In this document: positions 14,761 to 23,277 of the stretch, in pieces
Layout of the letters: each line of letters opens with the position of its first letter
Position numbering within the stretch: position 1 is the stretch's first letter
Source: Desulforhabdus sp. TSK
Lineage (GTDB): Bacteria; Desulfobacterota; Syntrophobacteria; Syntrophobacterales; Syntrophobacteraceae
Direction: 5' to 3'
DNA: 36,629 bases
Assembly: GCF_022836495.1 (NCBI RefSeq)
Contig: NZ_BQXM01000045.1
Span: forward strand, 1-36,629
Position numbers and translations under genes: made by a program
The notes under the pieces: model-generated
The model's input: only the letters and a program-made list of their open reading frames with translations
Told to the model about the DNA's origin: nothing
The model's database searches: none

Positions 14761-16560
14761 ATGACTTGGACCATGAATGTTGATCCGTTGGGGAACCTGG
14801 CGTTGTCGGCGCTGGTTGCGGCTGTACCCATCATTTTTCTTTTCATCGCTCTTACGGTTTTGAAAATGAAGGGCCACTGGGCGGCCATCGTCGCCACGGC
14901 CCTGGCTGTCAGCGTGGCAGCCGTCGTGTACGGCATGCCCGCCCAGCTTGCGGGCCTTTCAGTGGTTTATGGTGCCTTGTTCGGGCTCTTTCCGGTCTGC
15001 TGGATCGTCATCACCGCCCTCTTCATCTACAATATGTCCGTAAAGACCGGCCAGTTCGAGGTCATCAAAAACTCCCTGGCAACCATTTCCGATGACCGCC
15101 GCATGCAGGCCCTCCTCATCGCGTTTTCCTTCGGGGCCTTCATCGAAGGCGCGGCCGGGTTCGGCACGCCCGTGGCCATCACCGCCGCCATGCTCGCGGG
15201 GCTCGGCTTCAACCCCCTTTACGCCGCCGGCCTCTGCCTTCTGGCCAACACCGCCCCCGTGGCCTTCGGTGCCATCGGGATTCCCATCGTGGTGGGCGCC
15301 AGTGTTTCCGGCGTGGATTTGATGGCCTTCAGCCAGATGGTCGGCCGGACGCTCCCCTTCCTGAGCGTCTTTGTTCCCCTGTACCTGGTGGTCCTCATGG
15401 CCGGCTGGAAGAAGGGCATGGAGGTCTGGCCCGCCTGCATGGTCTCGGGCGGCTCCTTCGCCATCGCCCAGTTCCTGTCTTCCAATTATATCGGCCCGTT
15501 GCTTCCGGATATCCTCTCCTCCATCGCCTCCATCATCTGCACCGTCATCTTCCTGCGCTACTGGCATCCCAAGGAAAGCTGGCGCTTCCCCGAGGAGCCC
15601 AAGAGCGAAGGCCGGGCGGAGCTCCTGTACACCGGCGGCCAGGTGTTCCGTGCCTGGGCCCCTTTCATCCTGCTTTCGGTTTTTGTCGCCGCCTGGGGCA
15701 TCAAACCCGTGCAGACGGCCATGAACGAAATTTTCCTTTATAAGCTTCCCATCCACGGCCTCGACAACATGGTCATCGATCACGTGGGCAAGGCAAAGCC
15801 TGCCGTCTACACCTTCAACGGCCTGAGCGCCGCCGGTACGGCCATTTTGCTGGCCTGGTTCTTCTCCATCCCGGTGATGGGCGCTTCCGTCCGCACCGCA
15901 CTGGAAGTTGCCGGCAATACGCTGAAACAACTCCGGTGGCCCATCGTCACCATTTCCACGATCCTTGGCTTCGCCTACATCATGAACTACTCCGGCATGG
16001 CCATCACTCTCGGCTACGCCTTCGCGTCCACGGGCAAGCTTTTCCCCTTCTTCGCAGCATTTTTGGGCTGGCTCGGCGTCTTCATGACGGGCTCCGATAC
16101 GTCCACCAACGCCCTGTTCGGAAAGCTGCAGGCCGTCACGGCGGAACAGCTCGGCATCAACCCTCTCGTGACCGTCAACGCCAACACTTCCGGCGGCGTG
16201 TGCGGTAAGATGATCTCTCCCCAGTCCATTTCCGTGGCCACGGCGGCGACTCACATGGTCGGCAAAGAGTCGGAAATCTTCCGGTTCACTCTGAAACACT
16301 CTCTCATCCTCACTACCGTCATCGGCATCATCAGCATGCTCTACGCCTATGTCTTCACCTGGATGATTCCCGTGGTGGAAAAGGCGGCTCCCGCCGCCGC
16401 CAAGGCTGCAGCGGCTGCCGCCGCAGCGGGAATCAACACGGAAGGCCTCGTCTATCTCGGGATCACCTTTGCGGCGGCCGTGCTCATCACCGTCCTCTCG
16501 CGGATACTGGGCAAGGGGCTGGTGACGGAAGAGGGCACGGTCAAGACGGTTTTCCACTAA
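14761..16560 (+). CDS. lldP: L-lactate permease LldP
   Basis: 599 residues starting MTWTMNVDPLGNLALSALVA, the usual start of LldP; I prefer ATG 14761 with AAAGGAGA upstream over the longer frame from 14626, which crosses the promoter and operator. About 12-14 membrane segments; family motifs include FGAFIEGAAGFGTPVAI (about 125-141) and SDTSTNALFGKLQ (about 446-458). It imports lactate (or glycolate) with protons or sodium. An alanine-rich cytoplasmic stretch (about residues 540-560) is inserted between the last two membrane segments and is repetitive in codon use (GCC/GCG). It is the first gene of the rightward operon with lutC and lutB-lutA, 21 bases before lutC. Confidence 0.9.
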   Translation: MTWTMNVDPLGNLALSALVAAVPIIFLFIALTVLKMKGHWAAIVATALAVSVAAVVYGMPAQLAGLSVVYGALFGLFPVCWIVITALFIYNMSVKTGQFEVIKNSLATISDDRRMQALLIAFSFGAFIEGAAGFGTPVAITAAMLAGLGFNPLYAAGLCLLANTAPVAFGAIGIPIVVGASVSGVDLMAFSQMVGRTLPFLSVFVPLYLVVLMAGWKKGMEVWPACMVSGGSFAIAQFLSSNYIGPLLPDILSSIASIICTVIFLRYWHPKESWRFPEEPKSEGRAELLYTGGQVFRAWAPFILLSVFVAAWGIKPVQTAMNEIFLYKLPIHGLDNMVIDHVGKAKPAVYTFNGLSAAGTAILLAWFFSIPVMGASVRTALEVAGNTLKQLRWPIVTISTILGFAYIMNYSGMAITLGYAFASTGKLFPFFAAFLGWLGVFMTGSDTSTNALFGKLQAVTAEQLGINPLVTVNANTSGGVCGKMISPQSISVATAATHMVGKESEIFRFTLKHSLILTTVIGIISMLYAYVFTWMIPVVEKAAPAAAKAAAAAAAAGINTEGLVYLGITFAAAVLITVLSRILGKGLVTEEGTVKTVFH

Positions 16561-16581
16561 CAGACGAAAGAAGAGAAAACC

Positions 16582-17148
16582 ATGGAAAAGCACGAGCAGA
16601 TAACGCTTTTTAAGGAAAAGGCCGAAGCGGTTCAGACCTCTGTCATCGAGATTGGGGAGCTGCAGCAGGCCTTTCTCTATGCCATCGAGGTGACAAAAAA
16701 GCAGGGGGGATCGACCATTGCCGCTCCGGGCCTGGCTCAGAAGGATTCGGACGCTTTGTCCGCTTTCAGGGCACTCTGCGAGGAAAACGGGGTCACCCTG
16801 GTGACGGAAAACCTTCGAAGCCAAATCGGGAAGCTGCACACCGGCTTCACGGTCGCCGACCACGCCGTTGCCGAGACGGCAACACTGGTCCAGGATTCCA
16901 GCTCCGAGGACGTGCGCATCGCCACCATGTTGAGCGAAATCCACGTGGCGGTCCTGCCCGCTTCACGCATCAAGGCGGATGCCATGAGTCTCGAAAACGA
17001 GCTGAAGGAAGCCATGAAGGCTCCTCCCAGCTACGTGGCATTCATCAGCGGGGCCAGCCGCACGGCGGACATCGAGCGGGTGCTCACCATCGGAGTTCAC
17101 GGGCCTCAGGAGCTGCATGTCCTCATCCTCGACGAGAATGTGGACTGA
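16582..17148 (+). CDS. lutC: LUD-domain protein LutC/LldG-like
   Basis: 188 residues forming one LUD domain. The characteristic second half reads FTVADHAVAETATLVQDSS and MLSEIHVAVLPASRI, corresponding to the AETGT.....HI.VLP pattern of LutC. LutC is the third component of the LutABC L-lactate dehydrogenase complex, needed for oxidation of L-lactate to pyruvate. The GT of the usual AETGT is AT here, a small deviation. The next gene begins 76 bases later. In Desulfovibrio vulgaris the same order, a LutC homologue followed by a fused LutA/LutB, is known. Confidence 0.85.
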   Translation: MEKHEQITLFKEKAEAVQTSVIEIGELQQAFLYAIEVTKKQGGSTIAAPGLAQKDSDALSAFRALCEENGVTLVTENLRSQIGKLHTGFTVADHAVAETATLVQDSSSEDVRIATMLSEIHVAVLPASRIKADAMSLENELKEAMKAPPSYVAFISGASRTADIERVLTIGVHGPQELHVLILDENVD

Positions 17149-17224
17149 TGAGGTATGGAAGCCAGGCCCACGCACCTTTCCGAGCGGCGGTGAGCCCCTC
17201 GACCCTCTTTCTGGAGAACAAGCC

Positions 17225-19390
17225 ATGATCAGCACGCCTCACGATGTGAAAGAATACAGAGGCCATTTGAAGAAGGCCTTGAAGAATACCTTTCTGGGAA
17301 CCACCCTGGACAACTTCGCCACGTCTTACAGGGCTTCGCGGGCCAAGGCCTTCGAAGGCATGGACCTGGAAGGCCTCATCCAGGAGATCGCTCAGGGAAA
17401 GGATGCCTCCATTCCCTACCTGGAAGAGCTGTTCACGCTATTCAAAGCCCGGGCGGAGGCTGCGGGGGCCAAGATCCATGTGGCGCGAACGGCCACCGAG
17501 GCCAATGAGATCATCGCCTCCATCGCGAAGGACAACGGAGTCCGAAAGATCGTCAAAGGCAAGTCCATGACGGCGGAGGAAACCTTCCTCAACACGCACC
17601 TGGAAAAGGAAGGGTACCAGGTGACGGAAACCGACCTGGGGGAATGGATCATCCAGCTGCGGGGCGAAGGACCCTCCCACATGGTGATGCCCGCCATTCA
17701 TCTCTCGCGGCAGCAGGTGGCGGAGCTTTTCACGAAGATCACCGGCGCCCCGCAAGACCCCGACGACATCAACGGCATGGTGAAGGTGGCGCGCCGGGAA
17801 TTGCGCCAGGCCTTTCTGGAAGCGGACATGGGCATCACGGGAGCCAACTTCGCCATTGCCGAGACGGGCACCATCGGGCTCGTCACCAATGAGGGCAATG
17901 GTCGGCTCGTGACGACGCTCCCGAGGGTCCACGTGGCCCTGGTGGGTTTCGACAAATTGATTCCCGACCTCCAATCGGCCCTCCGCGTTCTGAAGGCGCT
18001 TCCGCGCAATGCCACGGGGCAGGCCATTTCCACTTACGTCACCTGGATCACGGGAGCCAACGACTGCGCTCCGGGTCCCGATGGGCGCAAGGAAATGCAT
18101 ATCGTCTTCCTGGACAACGGGCGGCTGGCCCTGGCCCGGGACCCTGTCTTTTCCCAGGCTCTGCGGTGTGTGCGGTGCGGCGCCTGCGCCAACGTGTGCC
18201 CCATCTACAAGCTGGTGGGGGGGCACAACTACGGCCATGTCTACATCGGGGCCATCGGCCTCATCCTGACCTATTTCTATCATGGGCGGGAAAACGCGCG
18301 GGCCATCGTGAAGAACTGCCTCAACTGCCAGGCGTGCAAGTCGGTGTGCGCCGCCGGGATCGATCTCCCGCACCTCATCAAGGAAGTGTACCGCACGGTG
18401 CTGGAAGTGGAGGGTAAAAAGCCCGTCAAGAATATCCTCTTGAACCGGGCATTGAAAGACCGGCGCCTGTTTCATTTCCTCCTGCGCCGGGCGTACCTGG
18501 CTCAAAAACCCCTGGCCGGCGGGGGGGACCTCATCCGACATCTTCCCTTTTTCCTTTCCAGGGAGCACGGCTTTCGAAGCCTTCCGGTGGTGGCGAAAAC
18601 GCCGCTGCGAGACCAGTGGGAGCGCATCAACCCGCGCCTGCCAAATCCCCGCTACCGTGTGGCGCTTTTCGGCGGGTGCGTCGTGGATTTTGTCTACCCC
18701 GAACAGGCGCTGGCCCTGGTGAAGCTCGCCAGGGAATTCAATGTCCAGTTGGAATATCCCATGGAACAGACCTGCTGCGGCCTTCCGGCCAAAATGATGG
18801 GTGAGAGCGAAACCGCGCGGGAGGTGGCCATCCAGAACCTGAAGGCCGTGGATCCGACGGAGTACGACTACATCCTCACCCTGTGCGCCTCCTGCGGGTC
18901 TCACCTGAAGGAGAACTACCCCAGGCTGCTGGCGGGAGACCCGGGGCTGCAGGTCAAAGTCGACCAGCTCAGGGACAAGATCATGGACTTCAGCTCCTTC
19001 ATGCAGAATGTCCTCAAGGTGAGCTCCGAAAAGTTCGATGGTCATTACCGGAAGATCGCTTACCACTCGCCCTGCCACCTGTGCCGGGGGCTGAATGTGA
19101 CGCAGGAGCCCCGTGAGCTTCTGAAGACAGCGGGCCTGGATTACCTTCCGGCGAAGGATGAAGACGTCTGCTGCGGCTTCGGCGGGTCATTCTCGGTGGA
19201 ATTTCCCGAAATTTCGGCGGAGCTCCTGAAGCGGAAATTGGACAACGTGGAAGCGACGGGCGCCGAAGTTCTCGTGACGGACTGCCCGGGCTGCGTCCTG
19301 CAGCTGCGGGGGGGCATGGACAAGCGGGGAGCGAAGAAGATACAGGTGAAGCACATTGCGGAAGTGGTGGCCGACAGCCTGAAAAAATAA
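17225..19390 (+). CDS. Fused LutB-LutA iron-sulfur subunit of L-lactate dehydrogenase
   Basis: 721 residues joining what are two proteins in Bacillus. Residues about 60-300 are the LUD domain with ANFAIAETGTIGLVTNEGNG. Two cluster motifs follow: CVRCGACANVCPIY (about 313-326) and CLNCQACKSVCAAG (about 364-377). The C-terminal half holds two CCG domains: GGCVVDFVYP...TCCGLPAKMMG with LCASCGSH, then YHSPCHLCRGLN and VCCGFGGSFSVEFPEIS with TDCPGCVLQL. ATG 17225 with GGAGAACAAG is preferred to the upstream ATG at 17117, which overlaps lutC. The DNA before the start has no second gene. It oxidises L-lactate with LutC; the acceptor is probably menaquinone or a cytochrome. The fused form is known in Desulfovibrio. 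Confidence 0.85.
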   Translation: MISTPHDVKEYRGHLKKALKNTFLGTTLDNFATSYRASRAKAFEGMDLEGLIQEIAQGKDASIPYLEELFTLFKARAEAAGAKIHVARTATEANEIIASIAKDNGVRKIVKGKSMTAEETFLNTHLEKEGYQVTETDLGEWIIQLRGEGPSHMVMPAIHLSRQQVAELFTKITGAPQDPDDINGMVKVARRELRQAFLEADMGITGANFAIAETGTIGLVTNEGNGRLVTTLPRVHVALVGFDKLIPDLQSALRVLKALPRNATGQAISTYVTWITGANDCAPGPDGRKEMHIVFLDNGRLALARDPVFSQALRCVRCGACANVCPIYKLVGGHNYGHVYIGAIGLILTYFYHGRENARAIVKNCLNCQACKSVCAAGIDLPHLIKEVYRTVLEVEGKKPVKNILLNRALKDRRLFHFLLRRAYLAQKPLAGGGDLIRHLPFFLSREHGFRSLPVVAKTPLRDQWERINPRLPNPRYRVALFGGCVVDFVYPEQALALVKLAREFNVQLEYPMEQTCCGLPAKMMGESETAREVAIQNLKAVDPTEYDYILTLCASCGSHLKENYPRLLAGDPGLQVKVDQLRDKIMDFSSFMQNVLKVSSEKFDGHYRKIAYHSPCHLCRGLNVTQEPRELLKTAGLDYLPAKDEDVCCGFGGSFSVEFPEISAELLKRKLDNVEATGAEVLVTDCPGCVLQLRGGMDKRGAKKIQVKHIAEVVADSLKK

Positions 19391-19417
19391 CCCGGAGGTC
19401 AAGGGATCGTGGAAATA

Positions 19418-19454
19418 CAGAAGGGCAGTTCCCGGGGAGGGAGCTGCCCTTCTG
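19418..19454 (+). terminator. Terminator hairpin after the lut operon
   Basis: CAGAAGGGCAGTTCCC pairs with GGGAGCTGCCCTTCTG over a five-base loop; 15 Watson-Crick pairs and one G-U pair. It starts 28 bases after the stop codon. The stem is strong, but the following bases (CCGCTTGTTCTC) have only a weak T tract. Confidence 0.7.
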
Positions 19455-19634
19455 CCGCTTGTTCTCAGACATCGAATCGGCTCCACGCAGGGCGTTTCCT
19501 CTCTGGAAAGGGAGGCGTTTTTTTCTTTTGCTGAAGGCGGTTAAAAGCTATTTTACCCAGCTCGGTTTGGAATCAGTACACTGCGGCGAAAATTATACTC
19601 CAAACGGGTGAGATGTTGACTTATTGATGATCCT

Positions 19635-19705
19635 GTAGGAGCGGCTTCCAGCCGCGACAGAGATAGCCGATTCCTAAGAGAGTCGCGGCTGGAAGCCGCT
19701 CCTAC
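19635..19705. repeat. REPIN A: paired GTAGGAGCGGC-type REP sequences
   Basis: Two 24-base arms (19635-19658 and 19682-19705) are perfect inverted copies separated by 23 bases. Each arm has a GTAG start followed by its own short hairpin GCGGCT-TCC-AGCCGC. GTAG plus hairpin is the shape of REP sequences mobilised by Y1 transposases. The second copy is at 26174-26241. Confidence 0.8.
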
Positions 19706-19808
19706 GAAAGTCACGGTTTGAACCGTTCGCAGTATATCTCCCATCCTGGGATGGCCGTGTTGATAGTGTTTGCCTGGGGTAAAAAGTGCCCCATGAGGAG
19801 ATGACCCT

Positions 19809-21323
19809 ATGTCCCACATCAATGGATTTCCCAATCTTACCCCTAAGGAGGCTGCGGAAAAAATACCGGACGGCGCGACAGTCGCCTTCAGCGGTTTTGC
19901 CAATGCAGGCACGGCCAAGGCCATTCCGCGGGCCCTTGCCGCCCGCGCCCGCATGCTTCACGAAGCGGGGACGCCCTTCAGGATTCGGGTCCTTACGGGC
20001 GGTGCATGCAGCGAGACCGTGGACGAACCGCTCGCCGGTTCGGAGGCCATTTCCTGGCGCGCCGCCTACCAGAGCGCTCCTGCACTCCGCAGACAGATCA
20101 ATCAGCAGAATGTCGAATACCTCGACATGCACCTTTCGAGAGTGGGACGGACGGTGCTGGTGGGATTTTTCGGCAAGTTGGATGTGGCAGTCATCGAGGC
20201 GACGGATGTGACTCCCGACGGCCGGGTGTATCTCTCGACGTCCATCGGGGCTTCCCCGACTTTTTTGCGGTATGCCGACCGTGTCCTCATCGAGCTCAAC
20301 AGGGCCCATTCCCGCCGTCTTCCTGAAATGCACGATATTTTCATCATGGATCCCCCGCCTCGGCGGCAGCCCATTCCCATTCATGAGACCATGATGCGGA
20401 TGGGATTCCCCTATGCCCAGGTGGATCCGGCCAAAGTCATCGGCATTGTGGAAACGGACGAGCCCGATCAGGTTCCCGACCGGGGAGGGCCTAGCCCGGC
20501 CAATCGCAAAATCGCCGAGCATGTGGTGCGGTTTCTCCTGGATGAGATGGAGGTCGGCCGCATTCCTCGTGAATTTCTTCCTCTGCAGGTGGGTACCGGC
20601 AAGACCGCCAACGGGATGATGGAAGCTCTCGGGAACCATCCGGATATTCCTCCCTTCAGGATGTACACCCTGGCCATTCGCGACTGGTTCATCCAGTTGA
20701 TGGAGCAGGGGAAGCTCCAGGGAGCCAGCGCCAGCAGCCTGAGCCTCTCCCAGGCGGTTCTGAAGAATGTGTATGAAAACATGGATTTCTTTGTGCCCCG
20801 CATCGTGCTGCGTCCCCAGGAAATTTCCAATGATCCCGGAGTGGTGCGGCGCCTGGGCGTCATCGCGGTCAATTCCGCCATTGAAGTGGACATATACGGG
20901 AATGCCAACGCTTCCCATGTCTTCGGCACGGACATGGTCAACGGCATCGGAGGCAACGGGGAATTCACCCGCAACAGCTTTCTGTCCTTCATCGTGTGCC
21001 CCTCGGTTGCGCGGGGCGGCAGGATTTCCAACGTCGTTCCCATGATTCCCCACATCGACGACAATGAGCATTCGGTGCAGATCATCGTGACGGACCAGGG
21101 ACTGGCGGACCTGCGCGGTCTGGGGCCCATGCAGCGGGCGAGAGCCATCATCGAAAATTGCGCTCACCCGGCCTACCGCGATTACCTCTACCGCTACATC
21201 GAGAAGTCCCGTCCGGGGCATATTCGCCACGACCTGGACACCTGCTTCGAGCTGCATCTGAACCTGATGGAGCACGGCGCCATGCTGCCGGACCTGGATC
21301 TTTCCACCATCGGCGAACTGTGA
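19809..21323 (+). CDS. Acetyl-CoA hydrolase/CoA-transferase paralogue 1 (catalytic Glu missing)
   Basis: 504 residues of the acetyl-CoA hydrolase/transferase (AarC/Ach1, class I CoA-transferase) family. Conserved parts include DGATVAFSGFANAG (N-terminal CoA-binding loop), GFFGKLDVAVIEATDVTPDG, VEVDIYGNANASHV and NGIGGNGEFTRNS. In active members a glutamate in YTEV forms the thioester to CoA. Here the motif is YTLA, with leucine codon CTG at 20670-20672 as residue 288; the preceding loop GxGN is GTGK. The neighbour paralogue keeps both. It may therefore be inactive, regulatory or the non-catalytic half of a heteromer. ATG at 19809 has GAGGAG upstream. A REPIN lies 100 bases before it. The paralogues are 33 bases apart. 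Confidence 0.8.
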   Translation: MSHINGFPNLTPKEAAEKIPDGATVAFSGFANAGTAKAIPRALAARARMLHEAGTPFRIRVLTGGACSETVDEPLAGSEAISWRAAYQSAPALRRQINQQNVEYLDMHLSRVGRTVLVGFFGKLDVAVIEATDVTPDGRVYLSTSIGASPTFLRYADRVLIELNRAHSRRLPEMHDIFIMDPPPRRQPIPIHETMMRMGFPYAQVDPAKVIGIVETDEPDQVPDRGGPSPANRKIAEHVVRFLLDEMEVGRIPREFLPLQVGTGKTANGMMEALGNHPDIPPFRMYTLAIRDWFIQLMEQGKLQGASASSLSLSQAVLKNVYENMDFFVPRIVLRPQEISNDPGVVRRLGVIAVNSAIEVDIYGNANASHVFGTDMVNGIGGNGEFTRNSFLSFIVCPSVARGGRISNVVPMIPHIDDNEHSVQIIVTDQGLADLRGLGPMQRARAIIENCAHPAYRDYLYRYIEKSRPGHIRHDLDTCFELHLNLMEHGAMLPDLDLSTIGEL

Positions 21324-21356
21324 GCTGCAGGGTGCCTGTGACCGAGGAGAATCATC

Positions 21357-22865
21357 ATGTCCATTGTAAAAGCATTTCCTAAGCTGAGTCCCGAAGAGGC
21401 CGTGGTGGAGATATTCAACGGGGCCACCGTGGCTTTCAGCGGCTTCACCAATTCCGGTGCGGCGAAGGCCGTGCCGCGAGCCATTGCCGCCAAGGCCCAC
21501 GCGTTGCATGGGCGCGGGGAGCCCTTCAAGATTCGCGTATTGACGGGCGCCTCCAGCGGCGAAAGCATCGACGAGCCCCTGGCGGAAGCCGAGGCCATGT
21601 CCTACAGGGCGCCCTACCAGAGCGGTCCCAAGCTGCGAGGGCAGATCAACCGGCAGGAAGTCGAATATGTGGACATGCACCTTTCGCATCTCCCTCAGAC
21701 GGTGCTGGCCGGATTCCAAGGCAAACTGGATTTTGCCGTGGTGGAAGCCACGGAAGTCACCCCCGACGGGCGAGTCTATCTCACGTCTTCCATTGGGGCT
21801 TCCCCCACCTACCTGAGGGTTGCGGATCGGGTCATCCTGGAGGTGAACCGCTACCATTCCCGTCGCCTGCGGGAGATGTCCGACATCCTTCTGCTGCCTC
21901 CCGTTCCCCATCGCACCCCCATCCGGCTGAACGACCCTCTGACCAAGATCGGTTATCCCTACGCCATCGTGGATCCGAAAAAGGTCATCGGCATCATCGA
22001 GACCGATGAGCCCGATCGGGTGCCGAGCTTTGCGGCGGTGGACGCCCGCAGCGAAAGGATCGCCCAGCACGTCCTGGACTTCCTGCTGAGGGAGATGCAC
22101 AAGGGACGGATTCCCGCAGAATTCCTTCCCCTGCAGGCGGGGGTGGGGAACGTGGCCAACGGCGTCATGGCCGCGCTGGGGAGCAGTCCCGAGATTCCTC
22201 CCTTCAGCATGTACACGGAGGTGTACCAGGATTCGCTGGTGGGTCTCATGGAGCAGGGGAAGCTGCTCGGCGCCAGCACCACCAGCCTCACGGTGACTCC
22301 TGAAGTTTTGATGCAGATTTATGACAATATGGACTTTTTTGTTCCCCGTATCGTGCTGCGGCCCCAGGAGCTTTCCAACCACCCCGGCGCCGTGCGGCGC
22401 CTGGGGGTCATCTCCATGAACACGGCCCTGGAAGTGGACATCTACGGCAATGTGAATTCCTCGCACGTCTACGGAATGGACATCATGAACGGCATTGGGG
22501 GAAGTGGAGAATTCACGCGCAACAGCTATCTCTCCATTTTCATGTGCCCGTCCATCGCCAAGGGGGGGAAGATTTCCGCAGTCGTTCCCATGTGCCCTCA
22601 CATCGACAACAACGAGCATTCCGTCCAGATCATCGCCACGGATCAGGGGTTGGCGGATTTGAGAGGGTTGGGACCCATGCAGCGGGCGCAGACCATCATT
22701 GAAAACTGCGCCCATCCCGCTTACCGGGACTATCTCCATCGTTATGTCGAGCGTGCGCGGGTCGGCCACATTCGCCATGATCTCCGCACGGCCTTCGAAT
22801 TGCACCGCAACCTTCTGAAGCATGGCGCCATGCTGCCGGATTTGGACCTTTCCGGAGTCGCCTGA
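21357..22865 (+). CDS. Acetyl-CoA hydrolase/CoA-transferase paralogue 2
   Basis: 502 residues, co-linear over its whole length with the preceding gene. It keeps the hallmark residues: GVGNVANGVM and the catalytic Glu288 in MYTEVYQD (codon GAG at 22218-22220), VEVDIYGNVNSSHVYG and NGIGGSGEFTRNS. Class I transferases such as AarC swap CoA between acetate and succinyl-CoA or another acyl-CoA; hydrolase activity is rarer. Roles near a lactate and aromatic pathway would be release of acetate from acetyl-CoA or CoA transfer to an incoming acid. The ATG has GAGGAG upstream. Both paralogues are likely one transcript, ended by the hairpin at 22888-22940. Confidence 0.85.
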   Translation: MSIVKAFPKLSPEEAVVEIFNGATVAFSGFTNSGAAKAVPRAIAAKAHALHGRGEPFKIRVLTGASSGESIDEPLAEAEAMSYRAPYQSGPKLRGQINRQEVEYVDMHLSHLPQTVLAGFQGKLDFAVVEATEVTPDGRVYLTSSIGASPTYLRVADRVILEVNRYHSRRLREMSDILLLPPVPHRTPIRLNDPLTKIGYPYAIVDPKKVIGIIETDEPDRVPSFAAVDARSERIAQHVLDFLLREMHKGRIPAEFLPLQAGVGNVANGVMAALGSSPEIPPFSMYTEVYQDSLVGLMEQGKLLGASTTSLTVTPEVLMQIYDNMDFFVPRIVLRPQELSNHPGAVRRLGVISMNTALEVDIYGNVNSSHVYGMDIMNGIGGSGEFTRNSYLSIFMCPSIAKGGKISAVVPMCPHIDNNEHSVQIIATDQGLADLRGLGPMQRAQTIIENCAHPAYRDYLHRYVERARVGHIRHDLRTAFELHRNLLKHGAMLPDLDLSGVA

Positions 22866-22887
22866 CGGCGTGAAACAGGGGACGTGC

Positions 22888-22940
22888 CGGCACTTTCAGC
22901 ACCCTCCATCCCGCAAGGGCTTGAGGGTGCTTCGTGCCGG
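22888..22940 (+). terminator. Extended hairpin after the acetyl-CoA hydrolase pair
   Basis: CCGGCAC...AGCACCCTC pairs with GAGGGTGCT...GTGCCGG in two stacked stems (7 and 9 base pairs) separated by a small internal loop. It lies 22 bases after the stop codon. No T tract follows, so it may stabilise the message as much as terminate it. Confidence 0.5.
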
Positions 22941-23018
22941 GGGCATGCCGTCCTCAAGGGGTTGTAAGCATTGTAATACGAAATGCTTCTGTTTTTTTCA
23001 CCTTTAGCCGCATATTGT

Positions 23019-23047
23019 TTGACATCCGCTTTTATATTGCTCATATA
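23019..23047 (+). promoter_or_regulatory. Possible promoter of the hybrid kinase gene
   Basis: TTGACA (23019-23024) is followed after 17 bases by CATATA, or after 19 by TATATA, in an AT-rich stretch. It lies about 230 bases upstream of the likely kinase start. The rest of this gap (22941-23277) holds nothing else recognisable. Confidence 0.4.
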
Positions 23048-23277
23048 TAAAGACAATTACCCGGCGACCTCGGAACAGTCATCCACTCGCTACGGTCTCG
23101 GACCGGCTCATTTCCAGGCAGAAATTTCGTACAGGGCTCATGGGAGCTTAGGAAAGAGGCAATCGATCAGCATCCTCCGGTGCGCACGCCCGTCTTCATT
23201 TCCGCCTGAAGTGCGCTGGAATGGGGAACGGACTGGCAGGACGGACATCCATTTCTTGTCACAGGGAGCGCATATCC

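Noticed and set aside
14959-16944. Long minus-strand open frame across lldP and lutC
   Set aside because: Antisense shadow of genes with clear families; translation is rich in Gly, His and Asp without domains.
17438-19078. Minus-strand frame of about 546 codons
   Set aside because: Shadow of the fused lutB-lutA gene.
19674-22823. Very long open frame (about 1,049 codons) on the minus strand
   Set aside because: It is antisense to the two acetyl-CoA hydrolase genes and repeats itself because they are paralogues; GC-rich codon use keeps stops away. No family features.
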